Shown here: positions 52,432-61,799 of the stretch, in pieces
Layout of the letters: the number at the start of each line of letters is the position of its first letter
Position numbering within the stretch: the stretch's first letter is position 1
Assembly: GCA_965644315.1 (NCBI GenBank)
Contig: CBFFRQ010000071.1
Coordinates: 1 to 64,000 of the forward strand
Direction of reading: 5' to 3'
Origin: Caecitellus pseudoparvulus
Taxonomy: Eukaryota; Bigyra: Bicosoecida
DNA: 64,000 bases
Notes under the pieces: generated by a model
The model's database searches: none
What the model was told of the DNA's origin: nothing
Seen by the model: only the letters and a program-made list of their open reading frames with translations
Program-made: the position numbers and the translations under genes

Positions 52432-54792
52432 TCAGATCAAGTGTTTCAAGGTTTCGAACCTAGCGGCTCGCTGTCGCATACTGTCGGGGATCCTGCGATC
52501 ACCCGTCAGGCCCAGCAGCTCACGCACGATGTCTATGTGGCCATTCTCGCATGCCCATCGGAAGGCGGCCTCAGATCCAATCATATCAGCTGCGTGCACA
52601 TCCACTTCCCGCGCCCCGCTCAGGCTCAGCAGCTCACGCACGATGTCTGTGTGGCCCCAGTGGCATGCCAATCGGAAGGCGGCCTCAGGTCCAAGCCTAT
52701 CCGCCGCATGCACATCCACTGCCCGCGCCCCAGTCAGGCCCAGCAGCTCACGCACGATGTCTGTGTGGCCATACACGCATGCCCATCGAAAGGCGGCCTC
52801 AGGGCCCTGGCTGTAAAGCCCCGGAATGACCTTAACCGCTCCCGCCGCGTGCACATTCACTGCCTCATCCCCCCTCAACGCAAGCAACTCGCGCACCCTC
52901 GCAAGCTTCCCTTCCTTGCACGCCTCCACAAAGGCAGCCGTGTTCTCATCACTGCACCTACCCACACCAACGCCCGTCTCTGACTGCACAGCCGATGCTC
53001 CCCCCCCATCGACACCCTGCACTTCACCACCACCAGCAGCCGCCTGCTCCCCATCAACCACACTCCGCACAGCACTCTCCACACCTTCCAGACACCCAAC
53101 ACCACCCCCACATGCACCACACGCCATCGCATATGCACCCATGCACCTACCACTCCCGCCTCGCCCCAACTCCTCCATCGCCCTCCACAGTCCATGCTCA
53201 CCACCTTCACCGCTCCCCACGAAGCTTGACACATCACCCGATACACCACCCTCACCAACACCTCCCGCACCAAGCACCTCACACAGCACACCCGACACAC
53301 CGCCACCCTCCCCACCACCACTGCTACTGCCACCACCACAGGCACCTGCACCCCACACACCCCCACATGCACTCAACACCACCTCACACCCACACCCATC
53401 CACCGCCCCCACCAGATCACCCACACTCCCACTCCCCACACCCACCACCACAAAGCTCCCCACACCCACACCGCTCACATCCACCCCACACGCCTCCGCC
53501 ACAGCACATGCCCCCAGCACCCGCACAGCCACGCGCTGCCTCACACCCACCCCAACATCGCCCCACGCTTCATCCTCCAGGAACGCCCTCAGCGGCCACC
53601 CCGCCTCACACTGCACCTGCACTGTGACACTGCTCCTCTCGCCCATCGGCTCATCAGCTCGACCAGCTCCACAAATGTGCGCCACCGCTGCCCTGCGTGG
53701 AGTCTGCGCCATGCGCGGCAGGCCATGGGCGATGCGAGCCGCTTCCCCACGCACCACGGCGCCAACACTCGCGGCAAGCGCCCTCGCACCCGCACCCACA
53801 CTCCCTGCCCACTGATCCACATCCCCACCTCCACCCACATCCTCATCCACGATCTCAACCCGCCCACTGTACACACTCACACCCACGCCGTTCAGGCACG
53901 ACAAGCCACCCGACAAGTCCAACCCACACACACCCCTCACCTTCCGACCACTCATCACCGGCGCACTCCCCAACACACCACGCAGCTCCTCCACCGCACT
54001 CGCAGCACACTCCAGATGCTCCGCAGCACTCTCACTCCTCAGATCGCCTGCGGCCTCGCCTCGCAGCCAACCAGCCTGCTGCCGTAGCCCAGCCAGAGCC
54101 GCATCCACCGCTGCCTCGCCACCAGCATCATGTGTGAGTGGGCTACTCTCACAAGCCACATCCACATCCGCCACCTCAAAGCCTTGCCACCATCGCGTCA
54201 GGTCAGCCAGCGCACCCTCCAACTTCACGCCGCTCCGCACACTGCCCCAAGCACCCACAATGGCGCCCCACAGCGCGCCCCCCTCCGGCACTGCATCCAC
54301 ACTCACACCGCTCGCCGCCTGGCACAGCACATCCACCGCGGCGAAGCACCGGAACGACAGGTACTGCAGCGCAGCACACACGTCATCCCGCTCACGCTGC
54401 CCCGCCAACGCCCCAGCCTGCTCCAACAGCGCACCCCCCGCATCACGCAGTGCGCCCTCCAGCTCCACCAGGCCCATGGCACATGGGGCGACGTCCTCTG
54501 CAGCAGGCGTCTCGCCACGCCCAATGGCTGCCAGTCCTCGCACTGCTGGGCCGTGCTCCATGACGCTGCCCGGCAGGCACTGCATCTTGCGCAAGCATGC
54601 CGCCGTCACCTCAGCCTGCGTGCCATGGACACCTGCAGTGGCTGCTGCACTGCCTTCCCTGCCTTGCCCTGACGCGGCTGCCTGTGGCGGTGGGGCGAGG
54701 GGCGGGGCGCTGTGTCCTGTGGTGTGTGCGCCATGTGCGCTGTCGCAAGTGCTGGCGATAGTCAGGTGCCATGTCCACACCGCCACCCACAC
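52432..54792 (-). CDS. Ankyrin-repeat protein, array copy 4 (3 repeats)
   Basis: 786-codon open frame, the shortest copy, with three ankyrin repeats (about 52500-52865; ACVYGH, ACHWGH, ACENGH, the last with IDIV for TDIV). The N-terminal region is conserved. The candidate ATG is again lost (HTTGHSAPP). A small insertion lies in the Gly-rich region (GGGEGGGVSGVLCEVLGAG). Confidence 0.82.
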   Translation of the reverse strand: MWVAVWTWHLTIASTCDSAHGAHTTGHSAPPLAPPPQAAASGQGREGSAAATAGVHGTQAEVTAACLRKMQCLPGSVMEHGPAVRGLAAIGRGETPAAEDVAPCAMGLVELEGALRDAGGALLEQAGALAGQRERDDVCAALQYLSFRCFAAVDVLCQAASGVSVDAVPEGGALWGAIVGAWGSVRSGVKLEGALADLTRWWQGFEVADVDVACESSPLTHDAGGEAAVDAALAGLRQQAGWLRGEAAGDLRSESAAEHLECAASAVEELRGVLGSAPVMSGRKVRGVCGLDLSGGLSCLNGVGVSVYSGRVEIVDEDVGGGGDVDQWAGSVGAGARALAASVGAVVRGEAARIAHGLPRMAQTPRRAAVAHICGAGRADEPMGERSSVTVQVQCEAGWPLRAFLEDEAWGDVGVGVRQRVAVRVLGACAVAEACGVDVSGVGVGSFVVVGVGSGSVGDLVGAVDGCGCEVVLSACGGVWGAGACGGGSSSGGGEGGGVSGVLCEVLGAGGVGEGGVSGDVSSFVGSGEGGEHGLWRAMEELGRGGSGRCMGAYAMACGACGGGVGCLEGVESAVRSVVDGEQAAAGGGEVQGVDGGGASAVQSETGVGVGRCSDENTAAFVEACKEGKLARVRELLALRGDEAVNVHAAGAVKVIPGLYSQGPEAAFRWACVYGHTDIVRELLGLTGARAVDVHAADRLGPEAAFRLACHWGHTDIVRELLSLSGAREVDVHAADMIGSEAAFRWACENGHIDIVRELLGLTGDRRIPDSMRQRAARFETLKHLI

Positions 54793-55610
54793 ACCATGGC
54801 GATGGATGGCAGGGGGGTCTGCTCAAGCGCCTAGCCCTGTGCAGCGCGATCCTGCGGTGGGCAGGCAGTAGGCAGGTGTGCTGGCGTGGCGCGGGAGGTG
54901 TTGTCGCGGTCGGCGTGGGGGGGCGCAACTTCCGCACTTGCACCGCCCCGTGCACGCTCACCTGTCGCGGCGGTAGTGCAGGTCAGGCCCCAGGAGCACG
55001 CATGTGGCGCAGGTCAAGCATCATGCAGGCGTGTGCGTGGTGGGTGGTGGGGGAGAAATGTGAGGCACCTGGGCTGTGTGGGGGGGTGGTCGGGACACCC
55101 CCCCCCCACACCCCCCTCCAGCTTGCACCCCCCTGACGCAAGTGTCCACAGTCACCGCCACCGCCATGCTCACCACGGCCATGCCCAGTGTGCTGCACAC
55201 GAGCACGCAGTGCAACGGGCGTCATGGCGTGCGGGGTGGCAGGCGGCAGCTTCGGCCACCCTGCGACGCGGTGGTGTGGGGCTGGTCTGGGCAGTCAGCG
55301 GCGGGGCGACAAGTTGCCTGACGACAAAGGTGTGGTGTGGGTCCGGCCGGCGGCGTGGTCGCCCCAGTCGGCCCGTGAGCCGGATGGCGTGGGCAGCAGC
55401 AGCACAGGCGGCAGTGGGCGAGTGAGTGGGAGGGGCGGCACAGAGGACGGTGCGGGCGGCGGGGGTGGCGCCAGTGATGTGCATGGTGACGGGGCGGGCG
55501 GCAGGGGTGGCGCCAGTGATGTGCATGGTGACGGTGCAGGCGGCGACGGCAGTGGCATGGTGCTGGGCGGCGGCAGGGCGGTGTGGCAGGACGCACTCAT
55601 GCCCACGCCC
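54793..55610. other. Array spacer 4, left part, interrupted by retrotransposon
   Basis: Spacer homologous to the others, with about two minisatellite units (55449-55560). It stops at ...GCCCACGCCC, immediately followed by the left end of the retrotransposon; it resumes at 61430. Confidence 0.6.
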
Positions 55611-55788
55611 GAGGTTGCCGGCACCCCAGCCGGCAACCATGTTTCCCGGCAGGAGGGGCGGCGGGCAGTCCCACGCTAGTGGCACAATTGTCCCCCGCCG
55701 CCCCAACGCAGAGTAGACGACGGCAGGACCGGGCATGACAAAACCAGTCATTAGCCGGCCTCGTCACTCTCTTTCCTTTTTTTTCGAG
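55611..55788 (+). repeat. A1 split direct repeat
   Basis: About 178 bp, near-identical to 61093-61270. It opens with a perfect 10-bp stem, GGTTGCCGGC (55613-55622) and GCCGGCAACC (55629-55638), around a 6-nt loop, and ends in a T run just before the gag start codon. Confidence 0.92.
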
Positions 55789-57870
55789 ATGGCATCGGAT
55801 GATCCAGCTTCCAGCGACACGGAGGGCGGAAGCTGGGAGGACATCCACGACAAAATGATGTCTGTCAACTCCGCCAAGCAAGCCAAGGCGCTCATAACGG
55901 AGCAGGAGTTCGAGTACTGGCTGAAGTGGGCGGATTCTGAGGATTTTGGTAAGATGGAGGCCGCTTGGCGCCTCCGGGAGGTGCCCGAGGGATTCCGGGC
56001 AGATCGCATGCGATCCCTCATTGCGGGCAGAGCTTTCCGCCTCCCCGCTGACGGTGCCCCTCATCGCGCAGGCGGCTCACCACGGGGGCACGGCACGAAG
56101 CGAACCCGTCCGCGCGGTGCGAGCAGTGGCACGCCCTACGGCCCGCACCTACCCCCGCGCCCGACCCAGCCGGACGCAGTCGCAGGCGACCTCCCGCAAG
56201 ATCCCGCCACAGTGCTTACGTGGTTCCTGCAGAGGGGAGCGACGGTGCCGAGCGAGGACGTCGCCGTGCAGCTGCAGTTCTACGTGGGCTTGGCAACGGA
56301 GGAGACATCGCCGTACGCCCTCTCCGCTTGGCCTCCACGGCGCTTCGCCGCATGGTGCAGACTCAACGGTATTCCCCCCGACCTCACCCCCGACGACATC
56401 GTGATGCATTTGCAGCGGGTCCTGGAGGCCGCGCTGGCGGGCGACGACGACTTTGGCGACGACGATGCCGGCGCCCCGTTCTTTCCCGTTTTCCCGGGCA
56501 CCACACCGGATGCCGCCCGGTTACAGCCCCGTGCGGCGGCCCCGGGTCACCCCCGGCCTCCAAGAGGCACAGGGCGGCCTATAGCCCGCAGCCCCCCTCC
56601 CCCGTGGGGCGGCGGAGCCTCGCCGGCAGTCCACCCCGAAGGCGGGTCGGCTGTTTTCGGTCACATGGGGGAGAACAGCGGTCGGTCGTCGCCAGCCGAC
56701 GAGGTACTGGTCACTGTAGGCGCGCTGCGGGTCATTGGGCCGACCGCACACCCCTCGTCGGCGGTGGCCCGGGACCGCCTGTCAGCCTTGGGGGCAGTTT
56801 TCGCTGCGGGGACCACAGACGCCTTGACCACGGTGGCTGTCGAGATGGCTGAGGCTGCTGCACGAGAGGTGCCCGCAGCAACGGGCCCAGTGCCGTCAGG
56901 TACGTTCCTGTCCCGCCAGCTCCCCCCCCACTCGCCCCGCGTGCCCGCTCCCGGCGACCCGTCCTGGCTCACAGCCCCCGGCGATGAGGTAGCCCCGCCG
57001 TCCGCGTCGGTCATGATGGACGACGCTATGGACGTAGTGACTGCTGTACGCCTGGTGCAAGGGAGGGTGGAAGTTACAGTTGACCCAACCCATCTAGTGG
57101 CAGTAACTGGGGCGGGTGCCCTGTCGGCATGCCACATGCTGGGCAACCGTGGGGGCGCTTGGTGGCTTGCTGCGATGACCAGGGACTTGCTGACGGCGCC
57201 TTCCGACGACCTCCACCGCTCCCTCCGAGCGTTCTGGTGGAAGTGGGCGTCCGAGGTGCCCGCCCTGGCAGACCAGCGGGGCCTGTGCCGAGCCATGGCG
57301 TGCGCACTCCTGATCACAATCGCAGTGCGGGCCGTGGCGCAGACCGCCGCTGCGTTGCCCGAAGGCCAGCGCAGGCGATGGGCCCAGCTGACGTGGGCCT
57401 CCTGGGTGGCCACGTTCCGCACTAACGCCACCATTGTCATGATGGCGTCGGCGACGGGGCAAGCACTGGTGGCCAGCTCGCTGGCGCGCGAGGCATGGGC
57501 GGCCGGGGCCGCCGCCACACCGATGCCAGGTGCGGGGGGCGGCCCGGCGCAAACCCCCGCTCGTGGCCCTCCCGCGGGGCTGTACCGGCAGGACGACCCG
57601 AGCACATTCGTGTGGTGCCCCGGGTGCGTCGGATCCGACCGGCGGCGCCGGTCGCTGGCATCCTGCCCACGCCTGGCCCAGCATGTGGCCCACCTGCGCC
57701 GGACCCACACAGTCGGAGGTAAGCCCGCAGAACTTACCCAGGCGCAGGCAGTGGCCATGCTGGTGCGCCAGTGGGAGCGGAAGGTGGCATCCAAGGGACG
57801 TGACTTCCAGCGGCGCATGCAGCCCCGCGCTGTCACCACGGCCATGGTGGAGGCAGCTCTCAGCCTCTAG
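55789..57870 (+). CDS. Gag-like protein of YR retrotransposon
   Basis: I choose the ATG at 55789 (MASDDPASSDTEGG), the first one beyond the A1 repeat; the frame also opens at 55735 inside A1. It gives about 693 residues. N-terminal acidic/helical part, Pro/Arg-rich middle, and an Ala-rich helical domain (residues ~430-590) as in capsid-like proteins. Near the C-terminus is a zinc-finger-like cluster (WCPGCVGSDRRRR ... QHVAHLRRTHT, C-x2-C...H-x3-H-type spacing), likely for RNA binding. It ends at a single TAG (57868-57870), with the next ORF continuing in the same frame. Confidence 0.78.
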   Translation: MASDDPASSDTEGGSWEDIHDKMMSVNSAKQAKALITEQEFEYWLKWADSEDFGKMEAAWRLREVPEGFRADRMRSLIAGRAFRLPADGAPHRAGGSPRGHGTKRTRPRGASSGTPYGPHLPPRPTQPDAVAGDLPQDPATVLTWFLQRGATVPSEDVAVQLQFYVGLATEETSPYALSAWPPRRFAAWCRLNGIPPDLTPDDIVMHLQRVLEAALAGDDDFGDDDAGAPFFPVFPGTTPDAARLQPRAAAPGHPRPPRGTGRPIARSPPPPWGGGASPAVHPEGGSAVFGHMGENSGRSSPADEVLVTVGALRVIGPTAHPSSAVARDRLSALGAVFAAGTTDALTTVAVEMAEAAAREVPAATGPVPSGTFLSRQLPPHSPRVPAPGDPSWLTAPGDEVAPPSASVMMDDAMDVVTAVRLVQGRVEVTVDPTHLVAVTGAGALSACHMLGNRGGAWWLAAMTRDLLTAPSDDLHRSLRAFWWKWASEVPALADQRGLCRAMACALLITIAVRAVAQTAAALPEGQRRRWAQLTWASWVATFRTNATIVMMASATGQALVASSLAREAWAAGAAATPMPGAGGGPAQTPARGPPAGLYRQDDPSTFVWCPGCVGSDRRRRSLASCPRLAQHVAHLRRTHTVGGKPAELTQAQAVAMLVRQWERKVASKGRDFQRRMQPRAVTTAMVEAALSL

Positions 57871-60089
57871 GAGGTGGGCCGGAGCGCGGTGGTGAGAGCG
57901 ACCACGGGGTACCGGGCCGTGCCCGTGGAGTGGAGGGCTGCCGCCCCGCTCTCGACAGACCACCGCGCCATGGCCGTGCTCATCGAATCAACGGTCCAGC
58001 AGCTGCATGGGGACCGTTGTTGGACTCCACCGGGGCTCTTCGAGGACATCTTGCGTGGGGGCTTGGACTGGGGCCCCCACCCCGTGGTCTCATACTGGGG
58101 TTGCCAGGAGGCCCACGCTGACGTGTGTCCCGCATGCGGCGAGACCACTTCCAGATTACGGCAGCTTGAGCGGTGCGCAGCCATGCGACTGCTCACCGTG
58201 GTCACGCTGCGCGGGTGGGACCCCGCTTGGCTGCTGTTCCGCCGCCCCCCGGCAGCGGCATCCCCGTCCTCGGCATACGTGCTGCAGCCGCACGACGAGC
58301 GGGCGGTGGCAGCGGCCTATGACGCCTTCGCGGCTGCGCGCGTGCTGCAGCCGGTCACCCCCCAGCAGCTGCAGCAGCACCGAAAGATGGGGGGGCCAGC
58401 CGCTTCTGCCTTCGTTGTCACGACATGGGCCCCCCAGCCGGGCGTCAGCGACGAAGCTCTGCGACAGTGGGCTGCTGCGAACCCAGGCGAGGCGGTGCAG
58501 GCCGCCAGCTCTTCCCGCGCGCCCGCCCGCCCGAGCCGCCTGTTCCGGGCCAAGCAGCGGGTGGTGTACGATCTGGCAGCCGTCAACCAGGCCTCAGTGA
58601 GCCCCCCATTCCACTACCCCACGCTGGAGAGCTGGGCGCTGCGCCTCCCGCCGAACTCGGACTGTGTTGTCCTGGACGTGGAAGCAGGGTACACGGCCAT
58701 CCCCATCGCTCCGTCGGGCGCCGGACTGTTCACCATGCTCGCCCAGGGCAGGCCAGCCTTCCGCATGCTTCGGATGGCCTTCGGGTACAGCCCGGCCGGG
58801 GCCATTTTCTGCTTTTTTTCTGGACTTCTGGGCGCCAAGATCGAAGCGGCGTTCCCAGCAGGGCATGTGGTTGTGTACGTAGACGACGTCGGGCTTGGGG
58901 GAGCTACGTTGGGGCCACGGCCATCGATCGTGCCCAAGATAACTCAACTGTTCGAGGACGTGGGCTTCCGGGTGTCGCGCAAGAAGACGCAAGGGCCACA
59001 GCGCGTCGTTCAGTACTTGGGGATGGTGGTCAGGTGTGCCCCGTGTGGGGTGTACCTTGAGTGTCCTCAAGCCAAACGAACTCAGCTGCGGTGGCAGCTG
59101 GCCGCGGTCCTTAATCGCCTCGGCGCTTGCTCCACCATCCCCAAGCGCGTTTTCGCCGCGGTCACAGGGCGCTTGCACGGCCTGTCGGCCGTGGTGCCCC
59201 ACGCAAAACAAACGCTGTCGCTCTTGTACGACACCATGCGCACACACAAGTACCGCGTCGGCCCCCCGGCGCTCTCGTGCCTGTCCCCCCGGCGTCGCAC
59301 GGGGCCCTGCGGACCCTCCTTGAGGCCCTCGGTGGGCCGTTATCGACGGGCCCGATGCGCCCGCTCTCCCCACTGTCAAGCAGGTGGCGCGCCGCCCTCT
59401 TTGGCTCGTGCGACGCGTCGGGGGAAGGCGGGCTGGGGGCAACAGTGTCGAGGTGGGCAGGGCCAGGAGAACGCACAGACTCCGCTTGGTACGCGTCCAT
59501 GCGCATCCCCGGCACAGCCCCGGGCGAGGAGCTCGTGGGAGCCTCCACGATGCTGGAGCTGTACGCAATCGCCTTGGCTATGGCAATGGCGCGGCATGTT
59601 TTTCCCGAGCCGGGGCCGCTGCTGCTATGCCTAGCTGCGGACAGCCAGGCAGCGGTGGCGCTGGCGCGACGAGGGTACAGCAAGCACAGCCGTGAACTCA
59701 CGCGCGTCTGCGGGGTCCTCGAGCGGGTTTCCCGCGTTTTGGACGTCCACTTGGCGCCTCGGTGGATCCCGAGGAGCCTGAATTGGCGGGCGGACGCCCT
59801 CAGCCACCCCGAAAGGGTGGATAGCAGCACACCGGCAGCGCTCGGCCTCCCGCCAGGGCAACCAGCCGAGCTGGAGGTATCAGCAGGGGGAAGCAGCGCC
59901 GCTGAGCGGTGGCATGATGTGTCCCTAGACGTAGGGCCGTCGGGAAAGGCCGGGGCGGGCACCGCGTGGATTCACTCAGCTCAACTCTCCGTCGCCCTGC
60001 ACAGACACACTCTGGATAAGGAAGCAGACCTTCTGGCAGATGATCAGGGCCATCCCCGCGTCCCCGATCAGCAGGATTCACCAACATAG
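57871..60089 (+). CDS. Reverse transcriptase / RNase H of YR retrotransposon, frameshifted
   Basis: Continues in the same frame as gag after one TAG. The first in-frame ATG is at about 57970. RT motifs: RVVYDLAAVNQASVSPPFHY, DVEAGYTAIPI (catalytic Asp), FGYSPAGAIFCFFSG and VVYVDDVGLGG (YVDD at 58876). A C-x2-C element (VCPACGETT) precedes the RT. The RT frame becomes non-sensical after about 59270 (stop at 59634), while RNase H continues in another frame to 60089: FGSCDASGEGGLGA (Asp), LELYAIALAMA (Glu), LAADSQAAVAL (Asp), NWRADALSH (Asp). The slip lies at one of two runs of six C (59262-59267 or 59285-59290). One indel thus separates an otherwise intact RT-RNase H. Confidence 0.88.
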
Positions 60090-60909
60090 GCTGGCAAAGG
60101 GGACGGTGGTCAAGTACGTTCGCGCGGTTGCTGGCCTGATCAGGGCCGCTCCAGCACCCCGGGACAGGGCGCGGACCATGGTGGGCATCTTAACGGGCGG
60201 CGTGGCCGCAGGCAGATGGGCCCCCCATCGGGCGAAGCAGATCCTGGCGCAATGGGTCGGTGGTTTTAGGTATCTGGGCCTGCCAATCCCGTCGCTAGCC
60301 CCGCTGGGGCTCACAGTCGGCAGCATCTGCCGGGCAATCCGCCGGCTCCACCGAGGGAGAGGGGAGCAACACCGCCGCCCTATCAGCAAAGAACAAGTCA
60401 TGGAGGCCATGAAGCGGGCATGGGACGGGCCACACCTCGGGAGGCATGCCCCAACTGCCGCCGCAGCTATCTACATCGGCTTTCATGGCATGTGCAGGCC
60501 GGGAGAGCTCCGGGGCCTGCGATGGGAGGAGTTGCACTTCGGGCGGGCGGGCCCCCTGCAGTGGGTGGAGGCCAGGGTCACGGATAAAACGCACCTGAGT
60601 GCAAACCGCCACATCCAGGTGGTGCGCCAGGCCGAGTGGGCGGGGGCCTTCGACCGCCTCCGGGAGCAGGCCCGGGACAAGCGGGGAAGCCTGCTCCCAA
60701 GGTGGGCGTGGCTCAGCCTGCAAGGCATCCTGAAGGCTGTAGCGGGCGTGTCCTTGGCCCACCTGAGACCCGGGGGCAATATGTTCTGGACAGGCCGGGC
60801 CCCCGACGTCTTGGTGGAGCACGCGGCGGGCTGGGCGGCTGGCTCCCCCACCCGGGCACGATACTACACCCAGGGGGGGAGGGGGCGAGGCTGTGGCACG
60901 AGGCCATGA
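60040..60909 (+). CDS. Tyrosine recombinase (integrase) of YR retrotransposon
   Basis: 289 residues from the ATG at 60040, overlapping the RNase H frame by 50 nt. An N-terminal SAM-like core-binding region (KGTVVKYVRAVAGLIRAA ...) precedes the catalytic domain. The residues of the R-H-x-x-R-H/W-Y set are visible: Arg in MCRPGELRGLRWEEL, HLRP (H-x-x-R) in VSLAHLRPGG, His/Trp in VEHAAGWAAG and the nucleophile Tyr in TRARYYTQ. The enzyme integrates the circular DNA form by site-specific-type recombination, explaining the absent target duplication. Confidence 0.9.
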   Translation: MIRAIPASPISRIHQHRLAKGTVVKYVRAVAGLIRAAPAPRDRARTMVGILTGGVAAGRWAPHRAKQILAQWVGGFRYLGLPIPSLAPLGLTVGSICRAIRRLHRGRGEQHRRPISKEQVMEAMKRAWDGPHLGRHAPTAAAAIYIGFHGMCRPGELRGLRWEELHFGRAGPLQWVEARVTDKTHLSANRHIQVVRQAEWAGAFDRLREQARDKRGSLLPRWAWLSLQGILKAVAGVSLAHLRPGGNMFWTGRAPDVLVEHAAGWAAGSPTRARYYTQGGRGRGCGTRP

Positions 60910-60940
60910 CACCCAGGGGAGGAAGCAAGCATTGAAAAGT

Positions 60941-61092
60941 ATTGGCGGGTGCCGCAAGGAGGCGTCCCCTCCCCCAAGAGATGCAGCGAGCCCTGGTGGC
61001 CGCTGGCATAGAGGGGGGAGGGGACGGCCTCGAGGCGGGCCCAGTTCAATGCATTTCGATTGCCACGCACAACGCACCAACACGAGGGAACC
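60941..61092 (+). repeat. B1 split direct repeat
   Basis: 152 bp (ATTGGCGGGTGCCGCAAGG ... GAGGGAACC), identical by eye to 61278-61429, directly abutting A2. Confidence 0.92.
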
Positions 61093-61270
61093 GAGGTTGC
61101 CGGCACCCCAGCCGGCAACCATGTTTCCCGGCAGGAGGGGCGGCGGGCAGTCCCACGCTAGTGGCACAATTGTCCCCCGCCGCCCCAACGCAGAGTAGAC
61201 GACGGCAGGACCGGGCATGACAAAACCAGTCATTAGCCGGCCTCGTCACTCTCTTTCCTTTTTTTTTCTT
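61093..61270 (+). repeat. A2 split direct repeat
   Basis: Second copy of A1, with the same 10-bp stem hairpin at 61095-61120. The T run is followed by a short T/C linker before B2. Confidence 0.92.
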
Positions 61271-61277
61271 TTTCTCG

Positions 61278-61429
61278 ATTGGCGGGTGCCGCAAGGAGGC
61301 GTCCCCTCCCCCAAGAGATGCAGCGAGCCCTGGTGGCCGCTGGCATAGAGGGGGGAGGGGACGGCCTCGAGGCGGGCCCAGTTCAATGCATTTCGATTGC
61401 CACGCACAACGCACCAACACGAGGGAACC
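61278..61429 (+). repeat. B2 split direct repeat
   Basis: Second 152-bp B copy. Its last bases, GAGGGAACC, form the right end of the element; spacer sequence CGCACACGCC follows. Confidence 0.92.
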
Positions 61430-61799
61430 CGCACACGCCCCGCTGCACCACTGTGCCTGCGCCTTGGTGTGGCTGGCCGCCGTGGCCGCAGCACGTGGCT
61501 GTGCGGCAGCGGCCCCCGCCACAGTGCGCCATGGCGGCAGTGCTGGGGCACCCTGTGACGTGTAGCAAGGGCGGTCGCCCGAGGGTGGGTGTGTGGTGGG
61601 GGGTGTGTGGCGTGTGCATTGGGAGGTGTCAAGACACGCGTGGGGAGTCATGGCCGGCGTCGTGGCGGGTGGCGCTGCCGTGCGGGTGCAGGGTGGACAG
61701 GGGGGTGAGCTGGAGGGCGGCAGGTGTGGCAGGGGTGTGTGTGCGGGTGGGGGTGGGGTGGCGGGGTGGCACTGGCGCCCGCTTGTGCGCCCCCCCCCA
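61430..61799. other. Array spacer 4, right part
   Basis: Resumes the spacer exactly where 55610 left off (GCACACGCCCCGCTGCACC...), confirming the insertion boundaries. No gene. Confidence 0.65.

Larger units (their letters stand above)
55611..61429 (+). mobile_element. Tyrosine-recombinase (DIRS-order, PAT/Ngaro-type) retrotransposon, complete
   Basis: 5819 bp organised A1 - gag-like ORF - RT/RNase H - tyrosine recombinase - B1 - A2 - B2. These split direct repeats are the hallmark of PAT/Ngaro-type YR retrotransposons (known in green algae as TOC3/Kangaroo relatives). Comparison with the uninterrupted spacers shows target CGCCC^CGCAC restored at the flanks with no duplication, as expected for recombinase-mediated insertion of a circular intermediate. 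No methyltransferase domain is seen. All ORFs are plus strand. One frame disruption lies between RT and RNase H. Confidence 0.92.

Noticed and set aside
55611-61429. LTR retrotransposon or integrase (DDE)-type element
   Set aside because: Ends are split A/B direct repeats, the integrase is a tyrosine recombinase and there is no target duplication.
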